Source: Sarcomyxa edulis
Taxonomy: Eukaryota > Basidiomycota > Agaricomycetes > Agaricales > Mycenaceae
NCBI GenBank assembly: GCA_009761415.1
Contig: QUOL01000035.1
Span: forward strand, 22,741 to 86,740
Direction: 5' to 3'
Length of the DNA: 64,000 bases
In this document: in pieces, positions 11,049 to 23,220 of the stretch
Layout of the letters: each line of letters opens with the position of its first letter
Position numbering within the stretch: the stretch's first letter is position 1
Made by a program: the position numbers and the translations under genes
The notes under the pieces: model-generated
What the model saw: the letters and a program-made list of their open reading frames with translations, nothing else
What the model was told of the DNA's origin: nothing
Databases searched by the model: none

Positions 11049-11727
11049 TATCCTTCTGATCCTGGAATAGGGTACCCTATTCCATCTTTTTTGGCCTAAT
11101 TGGGCCTAATTTGGCAAAAAATCTGTGGAATAGGGCTTTATTTAGCCCCCTATTCCAACACACGAGTGATTTCTTGGAAAAGGGGAATTGAAATTCCCTA
11201 TTCCATCAGATGTGTTCTGTCTCAAGATATGTACATTCTATATCTGCCAACTCTCACACATATAGACTCAAAACTGCACCTACACTGTATCACTCTTGTA
11301 GAAACCAATCTCTACTCCATCTCTCTTGGCTTCATATATCTGCTCAGTCTCACACATATAGACTTGGTTCAACCACCTGACTGTTTGAGTCTCAGTCTGC
11401 ATACATGTTCACCGTCATATATAGTCGTACAAATATAATCTCATATCCCATATTACGCCTGCACAATCTGTTATGCGTCAGTAAAGTGATGCTTGGAGAA
11501 CCGCTCTAGCAATTTTTATATCTGCTACATTTCAGACATATAAACTTTGTGTGACGACATCTTGATTTCACGGTGCTCTATCTTACTTTACGTACCTTCA
11601 GTTCCAACATGTAATGCCAGTTCATTGTCATATGCATTGCTACAAAGACGCTCACAAAAACACCGTCGCCAGCACCAGTGTAGGAAAAGGAGTTCATTCA
11701 TACAACATAGCTGACATCAATTTCAAG
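11049..11727 (+). repeat. B-family subtelomeric repeat, copy 2
   Basis: It starts with the same TATCCTTCTGATCC end and the same perfect 20-bp palindrome as copy 1, joined after a C to the middle of a C repeat. It ends at about 11727, where C sequence resumes at an internal position. Confidence 0.75.
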
Positions 11728-12639
11728 ACGGTGAGAGAGACGATGCGTGTTGAGTTTCGAACATGTACGGGTTGTGGCGAGATGATTTCTAGCTCCGATG
11801 GTGTTGCGTTCACGGACAGAGATCCCTGCGTCCAAGAGGATTTGACGTGTTGCGACTTGGAGAGAAACCGGTGGTGACGAGTTGACGGCCCAAGGCAAGT
11901 TGGAAAGTGAGTGCGACGGAGGATACAGAGTTGTGACTTGAGCCTAGGCGTTGTCGAGTTGAGCCAAGGACGGACGGACATCTACCGGATCCGACGCTGA
12001 CGTTCTTGACGTACAAAGGCATAGGGTCGGGACTTGAAACTGAGTGAGACCAAACGCTCCAAAGGTTCACCCAACGATGAGTCGAGTTTGACTTGTCATC
12101 TGGAACCGTCGACCATGGGAAACAAGTCGAGGAGTGAAACGGCCAAAAACGCGAGTTTGACGACGCAGAAGAGATACAAAGACGGAACGAGCTGACGAGT
12201 CCCAGCACCAGAGTAGAAGATAGCTATCGGCCGCCGACCGCAGAGCTCGGACGTTAGGAGTTTGGCAGTTAGGTTCTCGGTAGTTAGCAGTTCGGGTTGA
12301 GGATCATAAAAAAAGAAAAGACAAGACGGGTGAGTTGAGAATGGTGGTGATCTGAACGGTGGACGTCGAGGGAACAAACGCGCGTAGGACTCTGACACTG
12401 GGATGGAGCCGTGAGACTGAAGATGGGAATCAGCCGCCAACCGCAAAGCTCGGACGTTAGGCGTTTGGCAGTTAGGGCCTCGGTAGTTAGGGTTTGAGGA
12501 TCATAAAAAAAAAGAAAAAAGAAAGTGCGAGAGTCTCAGGGGAACAAACCAGCCGTCTGACTCGGACACCGAGACGAAGCCGTGAGACGTGGGGTGGGAT
12601 TGAGCCGCCGACCGCAAAGCTCGGACGTTAGGTGTTTAA
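11728..12639. repeat. C-family repeat, third block
   Basis: This duplicates about 10340-11048 (offset 1,387 bp) and then continues with the 170-200-bp CTCGGACGTTAGG units. It stops at about 12639, where unrelated sequence begins. Confidence 0.65.
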
Positions 12640-13575
12640 TGGGTGGGAAATTTGACAATGCCCCATTGTCCGGCTTGGAAAGTTTCAAGCTACGCCTGGC
12701 TACGCCCGTATGCAATATGTCAAAAAAGTTATACCGTCATGAGCGTATGCTTCTTGGCTTCCGGAAAATGCAAAAATCTGATGTGTATGTGTTTGCCTTT
12801 GTTTGGTTTCAGCCACAAACATCCAGAGGTGTCAGAAATCTGATTTGGCTGAAAGAACAGGCTACGCCTGGGTACGCCTTGCTATATACCCACTTTTTTT
12901 AAAATGAGGGTTGGCGTACATGGTCAGGTGACCCGTCCCAAGAGTCCATTCATAAAAATATATAAGGCGTAGCCTATACCCGCCTATTTAACTTTGGCCA
13001 GAATGCCGAAGTTGTATCTAAGCGTAGGGCGCGGGTATCCGTCCAAATCCTTAGGTTTCTTTTGAAATACTAGCGTATATGTCCAGAGCTGACTACCGCA
13101 GAGTTTGGAAATTTTTTTGTGTATATACCTCTGCGCCATTGCCAGTTTACACCCAAATTCCTATTTTCCACCCATTATATAGCTACGCCAGCACCTGTAT
13201 AGTGTGCGCCAACCTTGAAACTTTGGGAATATAGTTCTAATATGCATACGCCTACCCTCAAAAAATTTCATGACCATCGGTCCAGCCAATGAACCTGCAG
13301 GAATATTTGGCTTGAATTAATAAGCATTTAACAGCATTATAATTGCATTATCCGTATAAGACCAGTTTCAAAGTACAGATTTCAAGAAAAAAACCTTGTT
13401 ATGAAATGTCATGATTCCGGTCATGATGGTATATGCACATTCCAAAATATTCCCACGGTCAAGTTTTCAATATTAGCAGTCAGTGTTATTATAATCAGAG
13501 TTTACTCTGATTATGCACAAAGACTAGGATTAAGCCTTCAGACAAGAAATCGGAATTAGCCGCTAACCGCGAAAC
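12640..13575. other. unassigned AT-rich stretch with scattered TACGCC words
   Basis: No gene was recognised. The motif TACGCC or its complement GGCGTA recurs (near 12693, 12703, 12863, 12873, 12966, 13023, 13187 and 13247) in both orientations. It may be an unrelated non-autonomous element caught between C and A repeats. Confidence 0.4.
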
Positions 13576-14011
13576 TATGTTTCTTATCCGGGAATAGGGC
13601 GCCCTATTCCACTAACCCCGAGGTCATTTCAAGGCAAAACGGACGAAAAAGGTGACGGAATAGGGCGTTCAGTCACGAAATGTCACGGAATAGGGTGTTT
13701 TGTGACGGAATAGGGCGTTCGGTCACGGAATAGGGCGTCCTGTGACGGAATAGGGCGTTCTTTGACACAACAGTAGGAGCCAGAGCATTTTCCAAATAAG
13801 ACACTGGCTTGTTATTTGGAACGTCCAAGAATGCAAAAGCGAGTACCAAGACGTGTCTGAGAGAAAAGTAAAAAATCATGGATCAAAGAGGGAACCATCG
13901 AAGTGGAGAAGACGTCAACCATACACCAAGACCAAAGTGAACGGTCAAAGCATCAGTTGCGACAAAAACGAAAAACCAACTCTGAGAGGCAAGACAAGAA
14001 GGCAATCAACC
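13576..14011 (+). repeat. A unit truncated at 436 bp by the TLH element
   Basis: It has the fixed TATGTTTCTTATCC end and the palindrome. Compared with the big array it lacks one internal duplication of about 110 bp. It shares CACGAAATGTC and TTCTTTGACAC with the terminal units at 61778 and 63376, so it belongs to their subfamily. It is cut at GGCAATCAACC, where the TLH element begins. Confidence 0.85.
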
Positions 14012-14025
14012 TACTCTAATTAGGG

Positions 14026-14051
14026 GAGGAGACGGGGGGGCCCGTCTCCTC
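14026..14051. other. subterminal hairpin of TLH element copy 1
   Basis: GAGGAGACGGG and CCCGTCTCCTC form an 11-bp perfect stem with a GGGG loop, starting at the 15th base of the element. Confidence 0.8.
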
Positions 14052-14819
14052 GACCCGATGCTTGGCAAAATCTGAACAGGCAGAAAGTTGGCTTGGGGTC
14101 TCAGGACCTCCCACCCGAAACCGTTTGCCCAAGCCCGTCCGTTCCAGCTCGCAGAAGGCAAAACGGTCAAAATCCAAGCCAGGCATCGGGAGCGGCTTCG
14201 GAAAAGCGATCCAAACAAAATTTCGACTTCACCACTGCATTCGTAGCGGTCAAAAACCTTGGTAAACTATGTGGGACCGTCCAGGCATACCTTTTTATGC
14301 CGTGAAAAGCCTGCAGACAAAGCCAATTCAGGCTACTACTTGTCAGGGCAGGCTTGGCCTGATTTTTATAGGCTTGGGGAGGCTTGTAGGCTCAGATTCA
14401 AGGTGTAAGGTCCCTTTGACCGTACCCCAAAGGATTAAGCTAGCCCGCTTCAACCAAGCTTGCAAAGGGCCTGTTTGTGTTTGAGTGGCACAGGAACTTC
14501 CAGGAGAGACTGAAACAAAGTTGTGCAACAGATACTAAAGCATGTATGCATCAATATACAGGTTTCTACTGTACTTCTAGAAGACAGGAAATATGTTTTC
14601 AAGCATCTCAGATAGAATTCACATATGTGGTGCTTGCCTCCCATTCCAGTGGTGTTAGGCTTGAAAGTATTACACTGAAGTTAGGTAATTGATTCAATTT
14701 GAAGAGATAAAATCACAACATATTTATTGGAGTTAGGATATGTATAGCTGTACATTGAATTCTTGGATTTTGGATGGTAAAGTTACAACTGGATGAGACT
14801 TGATACAGGGATTATTGAA

Positions 14820-15948
14820 CCAAACAAAACTTTTAAAGTTTTGTTTGGCTCTGGTCTGACAAGTTCTGAAAGACATCACATGTGACTATGGCCCAGACTC
14901 TGATCAGTGCCTAGTGATGGTGCCTGTAAGCCAAACAATACTTTGAAAGTATAGTTTGGTCTCCCTGTGATGTCTTACAAAATAAGGTGGCAGTGCTGCT
15001 CTAAAGTAATCTGTGCCCCCTTTTTTTGAAACAGATCAGATATAGACCAAATCACATGGTTGAAATTCCCAATATCTCATAGATGGTGCCTGTAAGCCAA
15101 ACAATACTTCAAAAGTATAGTTTGGGCTCCCTGTAGTGTCTAATAAATATGTTGAAATGAGGTGGCAGTGTTGCTTTGAAGTAATTTGTGCCTCTAGACT
15201 AAATATAGACTAAATCACATGGTTGAACTTATAAATATCTCATAAATGGTGCCTGTGAGCCAAACAATACTTTGAAAGTATAGTTTGGCTACTGACTGAC
15301 AGTTGTAACTGAGGTGGCAGTGCTGTTGTGAAATAATCTGTGCCCCCCTTTTTTGAAACAGATCAGATATGAACCAAATCACATGGTTGAATTTGTAGAT
15401 ATCTCATAAATGGTGCCTGTAAGCCAAACAATACTTTGAAAGTATAGTTTGGTCTCCCTGTGATGTCTTAGAAAGTAAGGTGGCAGTGCTGCTCCAAAGT
15501 AATCTGTGCCCCCCTTTTTTGAAACAGGTCAAATATAGACTAAATCACATGGTTGAACTTATAAATATCCAATAGATTGTACCTGTAAGCCAAACAATAC
15601 TTTGAAAGTATAGTTTGGCTACTGACTGACAGTTGTAACTGAGGTGGCAGTGCTGTTGTGAAATAATCTGTGCCCCCCTTTTTTGAAACAGATCAGATAT
15701 GAACCAAATCACATGGTTGAATTTGTAGATATCTCATAAATGGTGCCTGTAAGCCAAACAATACTTTGAAAGTATAGTTTGGTCTCCCTGTGATGTCTTA
15801 GAAAGTAAGGTGGCAGTGCTGCTCCAAAGTAATCTGTGCCCCCCTTTTTTGAAACAGGTCAAATATAGACCAAATCACATGGTTAGACCTGTGGATATCT
15901 CATAAATGGTGCCTGTGAGCCAAACAATACTTTGAAAGTATAGTTTGT
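14820..15948 (+). repeat. leader array of eight hairpins at about 165-bp spacing, copy 1
   Basis: Hairpins start at 14820, 14931, 15097, 15260, 15424, 15590, 15754 and 15920, so spacing after the first is 163-166 bp. The first is a perfect inverted repeat with arms CCAAACAAAACTTT and AAAGTTTTGTTTGG. The others pair CCAAACAATACTTT with AAAGTATAGTTTGG with one mismatch; the last lacks the terminal GG. Conserved text between them includes AGGTGGCAGTGCTG and CAAATCACATGGTT. The array lies directly upstream of the helicase gene. Confidence 0.8.
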
Positions 15949-16211
15949 TCCATCATAAATAATTTTAAGGTTTAATTAAAATAGATATGATCACCTGAGA
16001 TTAATGAATCAAAACAAGTCAAATTTCTCTTTTTCATCTTCTTTTCCATCATCATCAAACTTTCACCTAATACTTCTAGATTCAGATCAAAAAGAATAAG
16101 GACTATGTAGGTCTATTATGTGAGTCTTTTTGTTAGGAGACTAACAATCTTCATCAAATAAGGCCTGCTTGTTCCATTTGTGGAACCAATGTATCCACTG
16201 GACAATATGCA

Positions 16212-19200
16212 ATGTCTACTCATAATATTTCTTATCATTTAGAAAAATATGGTCTAATTGCAGATGGTAAAAAATCTTTGACTGATTTGTTATTAATGAC
16301 TGACTGGTACATCTCTATAGATAATTCTTTCATCTTATCACGGCCTAGTCCAGATGGAAACATTGCTTGTCCATTTTTGCCTTGCGATACAACATTCTCA
16401 AATACTAGGGGTCTTATCAATCATATCAAGAAATGGCATAACGTCAAAACGGCACAGATTAAAAGTGATCCTATGGTCATCAGAAATATGCATATGTCTG
16501 ATGATCTCACTGTCAATCAAATGGATATCTATACACCAACAGCACCAGCTATACCAGATGTCACAAATACAGGTCCAAATCGTCAACGCAGCGACCATAA
16601 CATCAGTGAAAGACACCACCCATATTCCCGGCCAACCACTACTTCTCCCGCAGTTGTTAAGCAATCAGCACCTTTGATTACAGTGGAACCAACCTTTTGT
16701 AAGCAAGATTTCTTGGTGATGAAGTATATTATGAAATTTAATTTCTGTTTATAGCTCAATCTTTAAACGGTCGTCGCTGTTATCTTCTTACATCGACAAT
16801 TCTGGCCTTATTTTCTCTGCGGATTCACAGCATATTCAAAACAATACACTGCATGATATGTGGAACAGCATGGATTCCCAACAGTCTCTTGGGTCATTTA
16901 AAAAGTCATGGACTTGTTCTGACTTTGGAACAAGTTAATGAACTGCAATTGGAAATCACACGGAATCAAGTCTGCGAAACATCTGACATCACACCTCCTG
17001 TTCCTGGTGGACCACCAGTCGAAGGCTTGTCAATTACGCACAATGGGCATTGCTGTCAGCATTGCAGTTATTGCAGTCCAAAGTTCAGTTCCTTCAAAAA
17101 ACATTGGGGCCACAAACATCACGACCAAAAAATTCCGGCCCGCGATGCTTTTGAGCATGGCGACATTCAAACTTTCTTCTCTCCATCTCCACAGCGTTGG
17201 TTCAAAGTAAACCCCTCATTGTGCTGTCAGCCGCTCATCGACCCCTTTGCAATCTACGTGCAAAAACATCTTCCGACTTTGTCACATTCATCGATTATTG
17301 CTCCGGCCACACACGCACGTGAACTTCCTCCACTGTTACAAGTCACGGGTTGGCATCTCCATCTTCAGGAATACATCACCGATAAAGACAAGGTTGAAGG
17401 ATTGCGAAGGTTAATGACTCTGCCATCATTGCGGAATTCACCACCATCTCTTATGAAGTTGAAGGAATTTGTATTTCAATACATGGTGATTGTACGCGAC
17501 AATGCTAGACAATCAGCTATTGGAATTAAACGTCTTTTGATGGAATGTCCCAGGTATGCTTCAAAAACACTTGTTTGCTTAAAGTTGATTGAACACATTC
17601 ATTCTCACAGAAATTCCAGCAACCATGAACATTGGCGCGTTCACTCCGATGATGTAACTTTGAAAACATACGGCACTCTCCTGATTCAATTTCTCCATGC
17701 AATGCTTTTGACCCTTCAAAAGGATCCACCCACAGACTACCAGTTCCCCCTCAATCCCACTCAAGTACAAAATGGACTTATGTTACTGGATATTCTCAAT
17801 GACGGTGAAGGAGATGCTATCGAAGCCATTCATCAATTTTCGTTATGCTTTTTGGCTCCCCGTGATCTTGCCGGTAATATGGAAAACTATTCTAAATGGG
17901 AGGATCCCTTGGAATGTTTGGTTGCCATTTATTGTCTCAATGATGATGGAAACTTCAAGCGCCCACATGAAGTTACCCAATTGTTTGCCAAATTGAAATA
18001 CTTCATTCGTGGTGCAACATTGTTGGAAGGAATACGCTATAAGGATCAGTATGACAATGACATTTACAAGTGAGTTCAAGTTTTTGTACTGTTAATGAGA
18101 GTTAGGGCTCACATTTCTTTTAGATCTGTTGAAGCTCAAGGCATGCACATGTTGCGTTTAGGCATGCTTTCACCTTACAATACGGTCACGGAATATCAAA
18201 GTTACGCTTCATCGCTGGCACTCAACACCACTTCTGTTCCTGCTACCCGTGTATCCGCTGATGGATCCCAAATCAGCTACAAAGAGCATACACTACATGT
18301 TCCAAAGTGGATTGACGGTCTTCATCAACTTGCCGATGAACTGGAGGCAAACATCGACAGTTTGTTACGACACCAAATCATTCCAATGGATATTCCAAAC
18401 GACATAGCTGACGATTGGACGATCGAAACACGCGGCTACAGTTGGATTCATAATGGAACATTTCTTGCATCGGAGCGGCCTCTAATCAAGATTCTATTTG
18501 AAGACGAGACATTGAAACTGGCACAGGTCGATCGCAACAACGAATTGGTTTTTAACACTGCGGCAATGCATAAAGTCATGGAACATGCTGCTGAAATTAA
18601 CCGACAACTTGCTCTGTTCACCTTCACATCACCTGGCCAAGATCCACGAAGTTCAGAGTTTGCCGATCACAAAATCCAAAACTCCACTCGTCCTCGAACC
18701 GTGTTCCGTAGCAATGGAGATATTTGGTTGGTCACCCGTCGAGTCAAAACTGAAAACATGATACGTCGGGATGTCTTCATTCCAATCAAGGCTCACCCTA
18801 GATTGGCTCGGATTCTGGAAGTTTACCTCCTCATTGTTCGACCTATGGAACGAGATTTTGCTAGAATCCTGTGGGGTGAAGAAATTGGCCAGTTATATGA
18901 TGAATACCTGTGGGTTAGGATGGGCAAAAGGGTCGGAGAAGATCAGTTTAGCAGCGACTTAGAGGATTTTACAGGATCTCACTGTGGTGCCGCAGTCAGC
19001 GTCAGACCATATCGTCAACTCACGGTTCAGATTGCACGGACATATCTTGGCTCAGAATATGAGATCGATGAGGATGAAGACGATGTACTGGCAGCACAAC
19101 GAGGACACGGCCTTGGAACTTCACGCAGGATTTACGCTCCAGAGGTTGGCCATCTTCCGTGCATGTCCAGTGATCTGCTATTACGGTTTGGACATGTATC

Positions 19201-21084
19201 AGAAAAATGGTGGGAGTTGACAGGTTTCCGTGAAGGATTTCCAAAGATGCTACCCCTTCATATCAGGCGACAGGTTCATGAGACAATTCGGAAACAACAG
19301 AACATAGATGCTCCTGCTGATGCCCCTCAGCATCACGCACCTTTCGATCCCACATTCCTTCTCCAACATCTTACTGCGACTATCACTGCAGAAATCAACA
19401 AAATGCAAGTACAATTGGAGGATAAAATGCAAAAGGTAGTGGCAGATGGAATTGCAGAAGCAATGCAACGTGGTTTTGGCAAGGTTCCAGTGCCTCAACC
19501 AGCAGTACGGCAACCTGTCTTTTATCCAGCACCACTGCATCCAGATCATCTACACAATCCTACTCCTGAACAACCTCTTGCTCCAACATCTTTTGACACA
19601 GACGATCTTTACCTGACACATGAGGAACAAGCAGACTTGGATGCGCGTATGGCAGAAACAAAAAGGACACCAGACATCGAAACATCAGCGTCAACGTGCA
19701 TTCTACGGGCAACAACACCTGGAGCGGACGAACAACTACAGACACTTCTGCGACAATGTTTTCCTGATAAAGCAAATCCTACGTTCAAATCGCCATATCA
19801 GAAGGAAATGGTCTTAACAGCCATGGATCGCAAACATAATTTCATTGCAATTCTCCCTACTGGTGGTGGCAAGAGTTTGGTTTACCTCTTACCTCAGTTT
19901 CAGGAACAAAACTTCCACACATTCATTGTCATTCCCAACAAGGCACTGATGACAGATCAAATTCAACGGGCACAGCGACTTGGTATACCAGTGACTCAAT
20001 GGAAAGTCAGCTCAAAAGGTGTTGGAGATTCAAGATTGGTATTTGTGGCATTGGAAACAGCAGCACATAGGAAGTTTGAACAGTACGCTCAAATATTACT
20101 TGTCATTTGTGTAGCTTATTGAATTATATTTTATACAGATACTGGCGCTCTATTGAACACAAAGCAATACGTTTAATTATTGATGAAGCTCATCAAATTG
20201 TTACTAGTGCCAGCCACCGCCCAGCATTCGAACGGATACTCAAATTGGCTAACTTTGCAACACAAAAAATCTATCTGACAGCATCACTTCCCAAAGTTCT
20301 AATGCCACATTTCTTGAAAGCGACAGCTCTACCCAACTCGACACTTGTTATTCGTGCCCCAACATATCAGCCTCAGATCACATACCATGTTGTGACATAC
20401 GAGACCGCAACTACAACGGCAACAAGGTTCATTGTAGATCTGGCCAACTATCTCACACAACAGGTGTTAAACAAGTCTGACGGTACAAAACGTGGTGGAA
20501 TCATCTTTGTCACATCACAAAAAGATGCGGAAGAACTTGGTACTTCATTTGGCAACTGCATATCGCATGCCGGTATGGATGCATCTGAACGTGGGCACAA
20601 CGAATTGGCATGGACATCAGGACTCAATCAATGGATTGTGGCAACAACAGGAATGATTCACGGCATCGATCATCCAGATGCTGGGGTAGCCATCTTCTAT
20701 CACATCCCATTTGGATTTGTCAACCTGTATCAAGGCGCAGGTCGAACAGGTCGCAACGGAGAAACATCATACGTATTCCTAGTGCATCAAAATACATGTT
20801 ACATCCCAGCACCACCAGACACTATCGACCTCCAATGCGCCGACCAAGCAAAAGCATGGGCTCACAATGAAACGGAATGCAGACGATTTGGAGTAGGAGA
20901 GGTCATGGATGGAACAGGGACTCGATGTCGAGATATTCCCAGTGCAGCTCTATGCGACATATGCGATCCAGACACAGAGATTCTCAAAGCTATCGACAAT
21001 CTTCTTATTGATCCACCACCTACTCTAATTAGGGGAGGAGACGGGGGGGCCCGTCTCCTCGACCCGATGCTTGGCAAAATCTGA
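16212..21084 (+). CDS. telomere-linked RecQ-type helicase, copy 1, C-terminally truncated
   Basis: Exons 16212-16698, 16755-18069, 18124-20082 and 20139-21084 join in phase to about 1,568 residues. All helicase motifs seen in copy 2 are present: TGGGKS (near residue 1180), DEAH (near 1269) and QGAGRTGRNG (near 1452). Translation then runs past the element boundary at 21020 and ends in about 21 residues encoded by the left end of copy 2. The cysteine-rich C-terminal domain of copy 2 (about 250 residues) is missing. The protein may still be an active ATPase with altered targeting. As in copy 2, an N-terminal zinc-finger half (CSICG) is encoded in frame just before this ATG, back to about 16137, so the real start probably lies upstream. 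Confidence 0.85.
21035..21060. other. subterminal hairpin of TLH element copy 2
   Basis: Identical to the hairpin at 14026-14051: 11-bp perfect GAGGAGACGGG stem with GGGG loop. Confidence 0.8.
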
Positions 21085-21828
21085 ACAGGCAGAAAGTTGG
21101 CTTGGGGTCTCAGGACCTCCCACCCAAAACCGTTTGCCCAAGCCCGTCCGTTCCAGCTCGCAGAAGGCAAAACGGTCAAAATCCTAGCCAGGCATCGGGA
21201 GCGGCTTCGGAAAAGCGATTCAAACAAAATTTCGACTTCACCACTGCATTTGTAGCGGTCAAAAACCTTGGTAAACTATGTGGGACCGTCCAGGCATACC
21301 TTTTTATGCCGTGAAAAGCCTGCAGACAAAGCCAATTCAGGCTACTACTTGTCAGGGCAGGCTTGGCCTGATTTTTATAGGCTTGGGGAGGCTTGTAGGC
21401 TCAGATTCAAGGTGTAAGGTCCCTTTGACCGTACCCCAAAGGATTAAGCTAGCCCGCTTCAACCAAGCTTGCAAAGGGCCTGTTTGTGTTTGAGTGGCAC
21501 AGGAACTTCCAGGAGAGACTGAAACAAAGTTGTGCAACAGATACTAAAGCATGTATGCATCAATATACAGGGTTCTACTCTACTTCTAGAAGATAGGAAA
21601 TATGTTTTCAAGCATCTCAGATAGAATTCACACATGTGGTGCTTGCCTCCCATTCCAGTGGTGTTAGGCTTGAAAGTATTACACTGAAGTTAGGTAATTG
21701 ATTCAATTTGAAGAGATAAAATCACAACATATTTATTGGAGTTAGGATATGTATAACTGTACATTGAATTCTTGAATTTTGGATGGTAAAGTTACAACTG
21801 GATGAGACTTGATACAGGGATTATTGAA

Positions 21829-22957
21829 CCAAACAAAACTTTCAAAGTTTTGTTTGGCTCTGGTCTGACAAGTTCTGAAAGACATCACATGTGACTATGG
21901 CCCAGACTCTGATCAGTGCCTAGTGATGGTGCCTGTAAGCCAAACAATACTTTGAAAGTATAGTTTGGTCTCCCTGTGATGTCTTACAAAATAAGGTGGC
22001 AGTGCTGCTCTAAAGTAATCTGTGCCCCCTTTTTTTGAAACAGATCAGATATAGACCAAATCACATGGTTGAAATTCCCAATATCTCATAGATGGTGCCT
22101 GTAAGCCAAACAATACTTCAAAAGTATAGTTTGGGCTCCCTGTAGTGTCTAATAAATATGTTGAAATGAGGTGGCAGTGTTGCTTTGAAGTAATTTGTGC
22201 CTCTAGACTAAATATAGACTAAATCACATGGTTGAACTTATAAATATCTCATAAATGGTGCCTGTGAGCCAAACAATACTTTGAAAGTATAGTTTGGCTA
22301 CTGACTGACAGTTGTAACTGAGGTGGCAGTGCTGTTGTGAAATAATCTGTGCCCCCCTTTTTTGAAACAGATCAGATATGAACCAAATCACATGGTTGAA
22401 TTTGTAGATATCTCATAAATGGTGCCTGTAAGCCAAACAATACTTTGAAAGTATAGTTTGGTCTCCCTGTGATGTCTTACAAAGTAAGGTGGCAGTGCTG
22501 CTCTAAAGTAATCTGTGCCCCCCCTTTTTGAAACAGGTCAAATATAGACTAAATCACATGGTTGAACTTATAAATATCCAATAGATTGTACCTGTAAGCC
22601 AAACAATACTTTGAAAGTATAGTTTGGCTACTGACTGACAGTTGTAACTGAGGTGGCAGTGCTGTTGTGAAATAATCTGTGCCCCCCTTTTTTGAAACAG
22701 ATCAGATATGAACCAAATCACATGGTTGAATTTGTAGATATCTCATAAATGGTGCCTGTAAGCCAAACAATACTTTGAAAGTATAGTTTGGTCTCCCTGT
22801 GATGTCTTAGAAAGTAAGGTGGCAGTGCTGCTCGAAAGTAATCTGTGCCCCCCTTTTTTGAAACAGGTCAAATATAGACCAAATCACATGGTTAGACCTG
22901 TGGATATCTCATAAATGGTGCCTGTGAGCCAAACAATACTTTGAAAGTATAGTTTGT
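21829..22957 (+). repeat. leader hairpin array, copy 2
   Basis: This is the same eight-hairpin array as at 14820-15948, shifted by 7,009 bp, with only a few substitutions between copies. The hairpin arms are unchanged, apart from AACTTTC at the first one. Confidence 0.8.
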
Positions 22958-23220
22958 TCCATCATAAATAATTTTAAGGTTTAATTAAAATAGATATGAT
23001 CACCTGAGATTAATGAATCAAAACAAGTCAAATTTCTCTTTTTCATCTTCTTTTCCATCATCATCAAACTTTCACCTAATACTTCTAGATTCAGATCAAA
23101 AAGAATAAGGACTATGTAGGTCTATTATGTGAGTCTTTTTGTTAGGAGACTAACAATCTTTATCAAATAAGGCCTGCTTGTTCCATTTGTGGAACCAATG
23201 TATCCACTGGACAATATGCA

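Larger units (their letters stand above)
14012..21020 (+). mobile_element. TLH element, copy 1 (3' truncated)
   Basis: The element begins TACTCTAATTAGGGG with a strong hairpin, then a hairpin-repeat leader, then the helicase gene. It runs to 21020, where copy 2 begins with the identical end, giving an exact 7,009-bp period. Against copy 2 it lacks about 1.1 kb at the distal end, including the helicase C-terminus. The copies are nearly identical, so the duplication is recent. Both copies start after CC. Confidence 0.85.

Noticed and set aside
9013..12446. Minus-strand frames of 95-132 codons that recur in the C repeats
   Set aside because: They duplicate with the repeat, differ in reading at junctions and show no domain.
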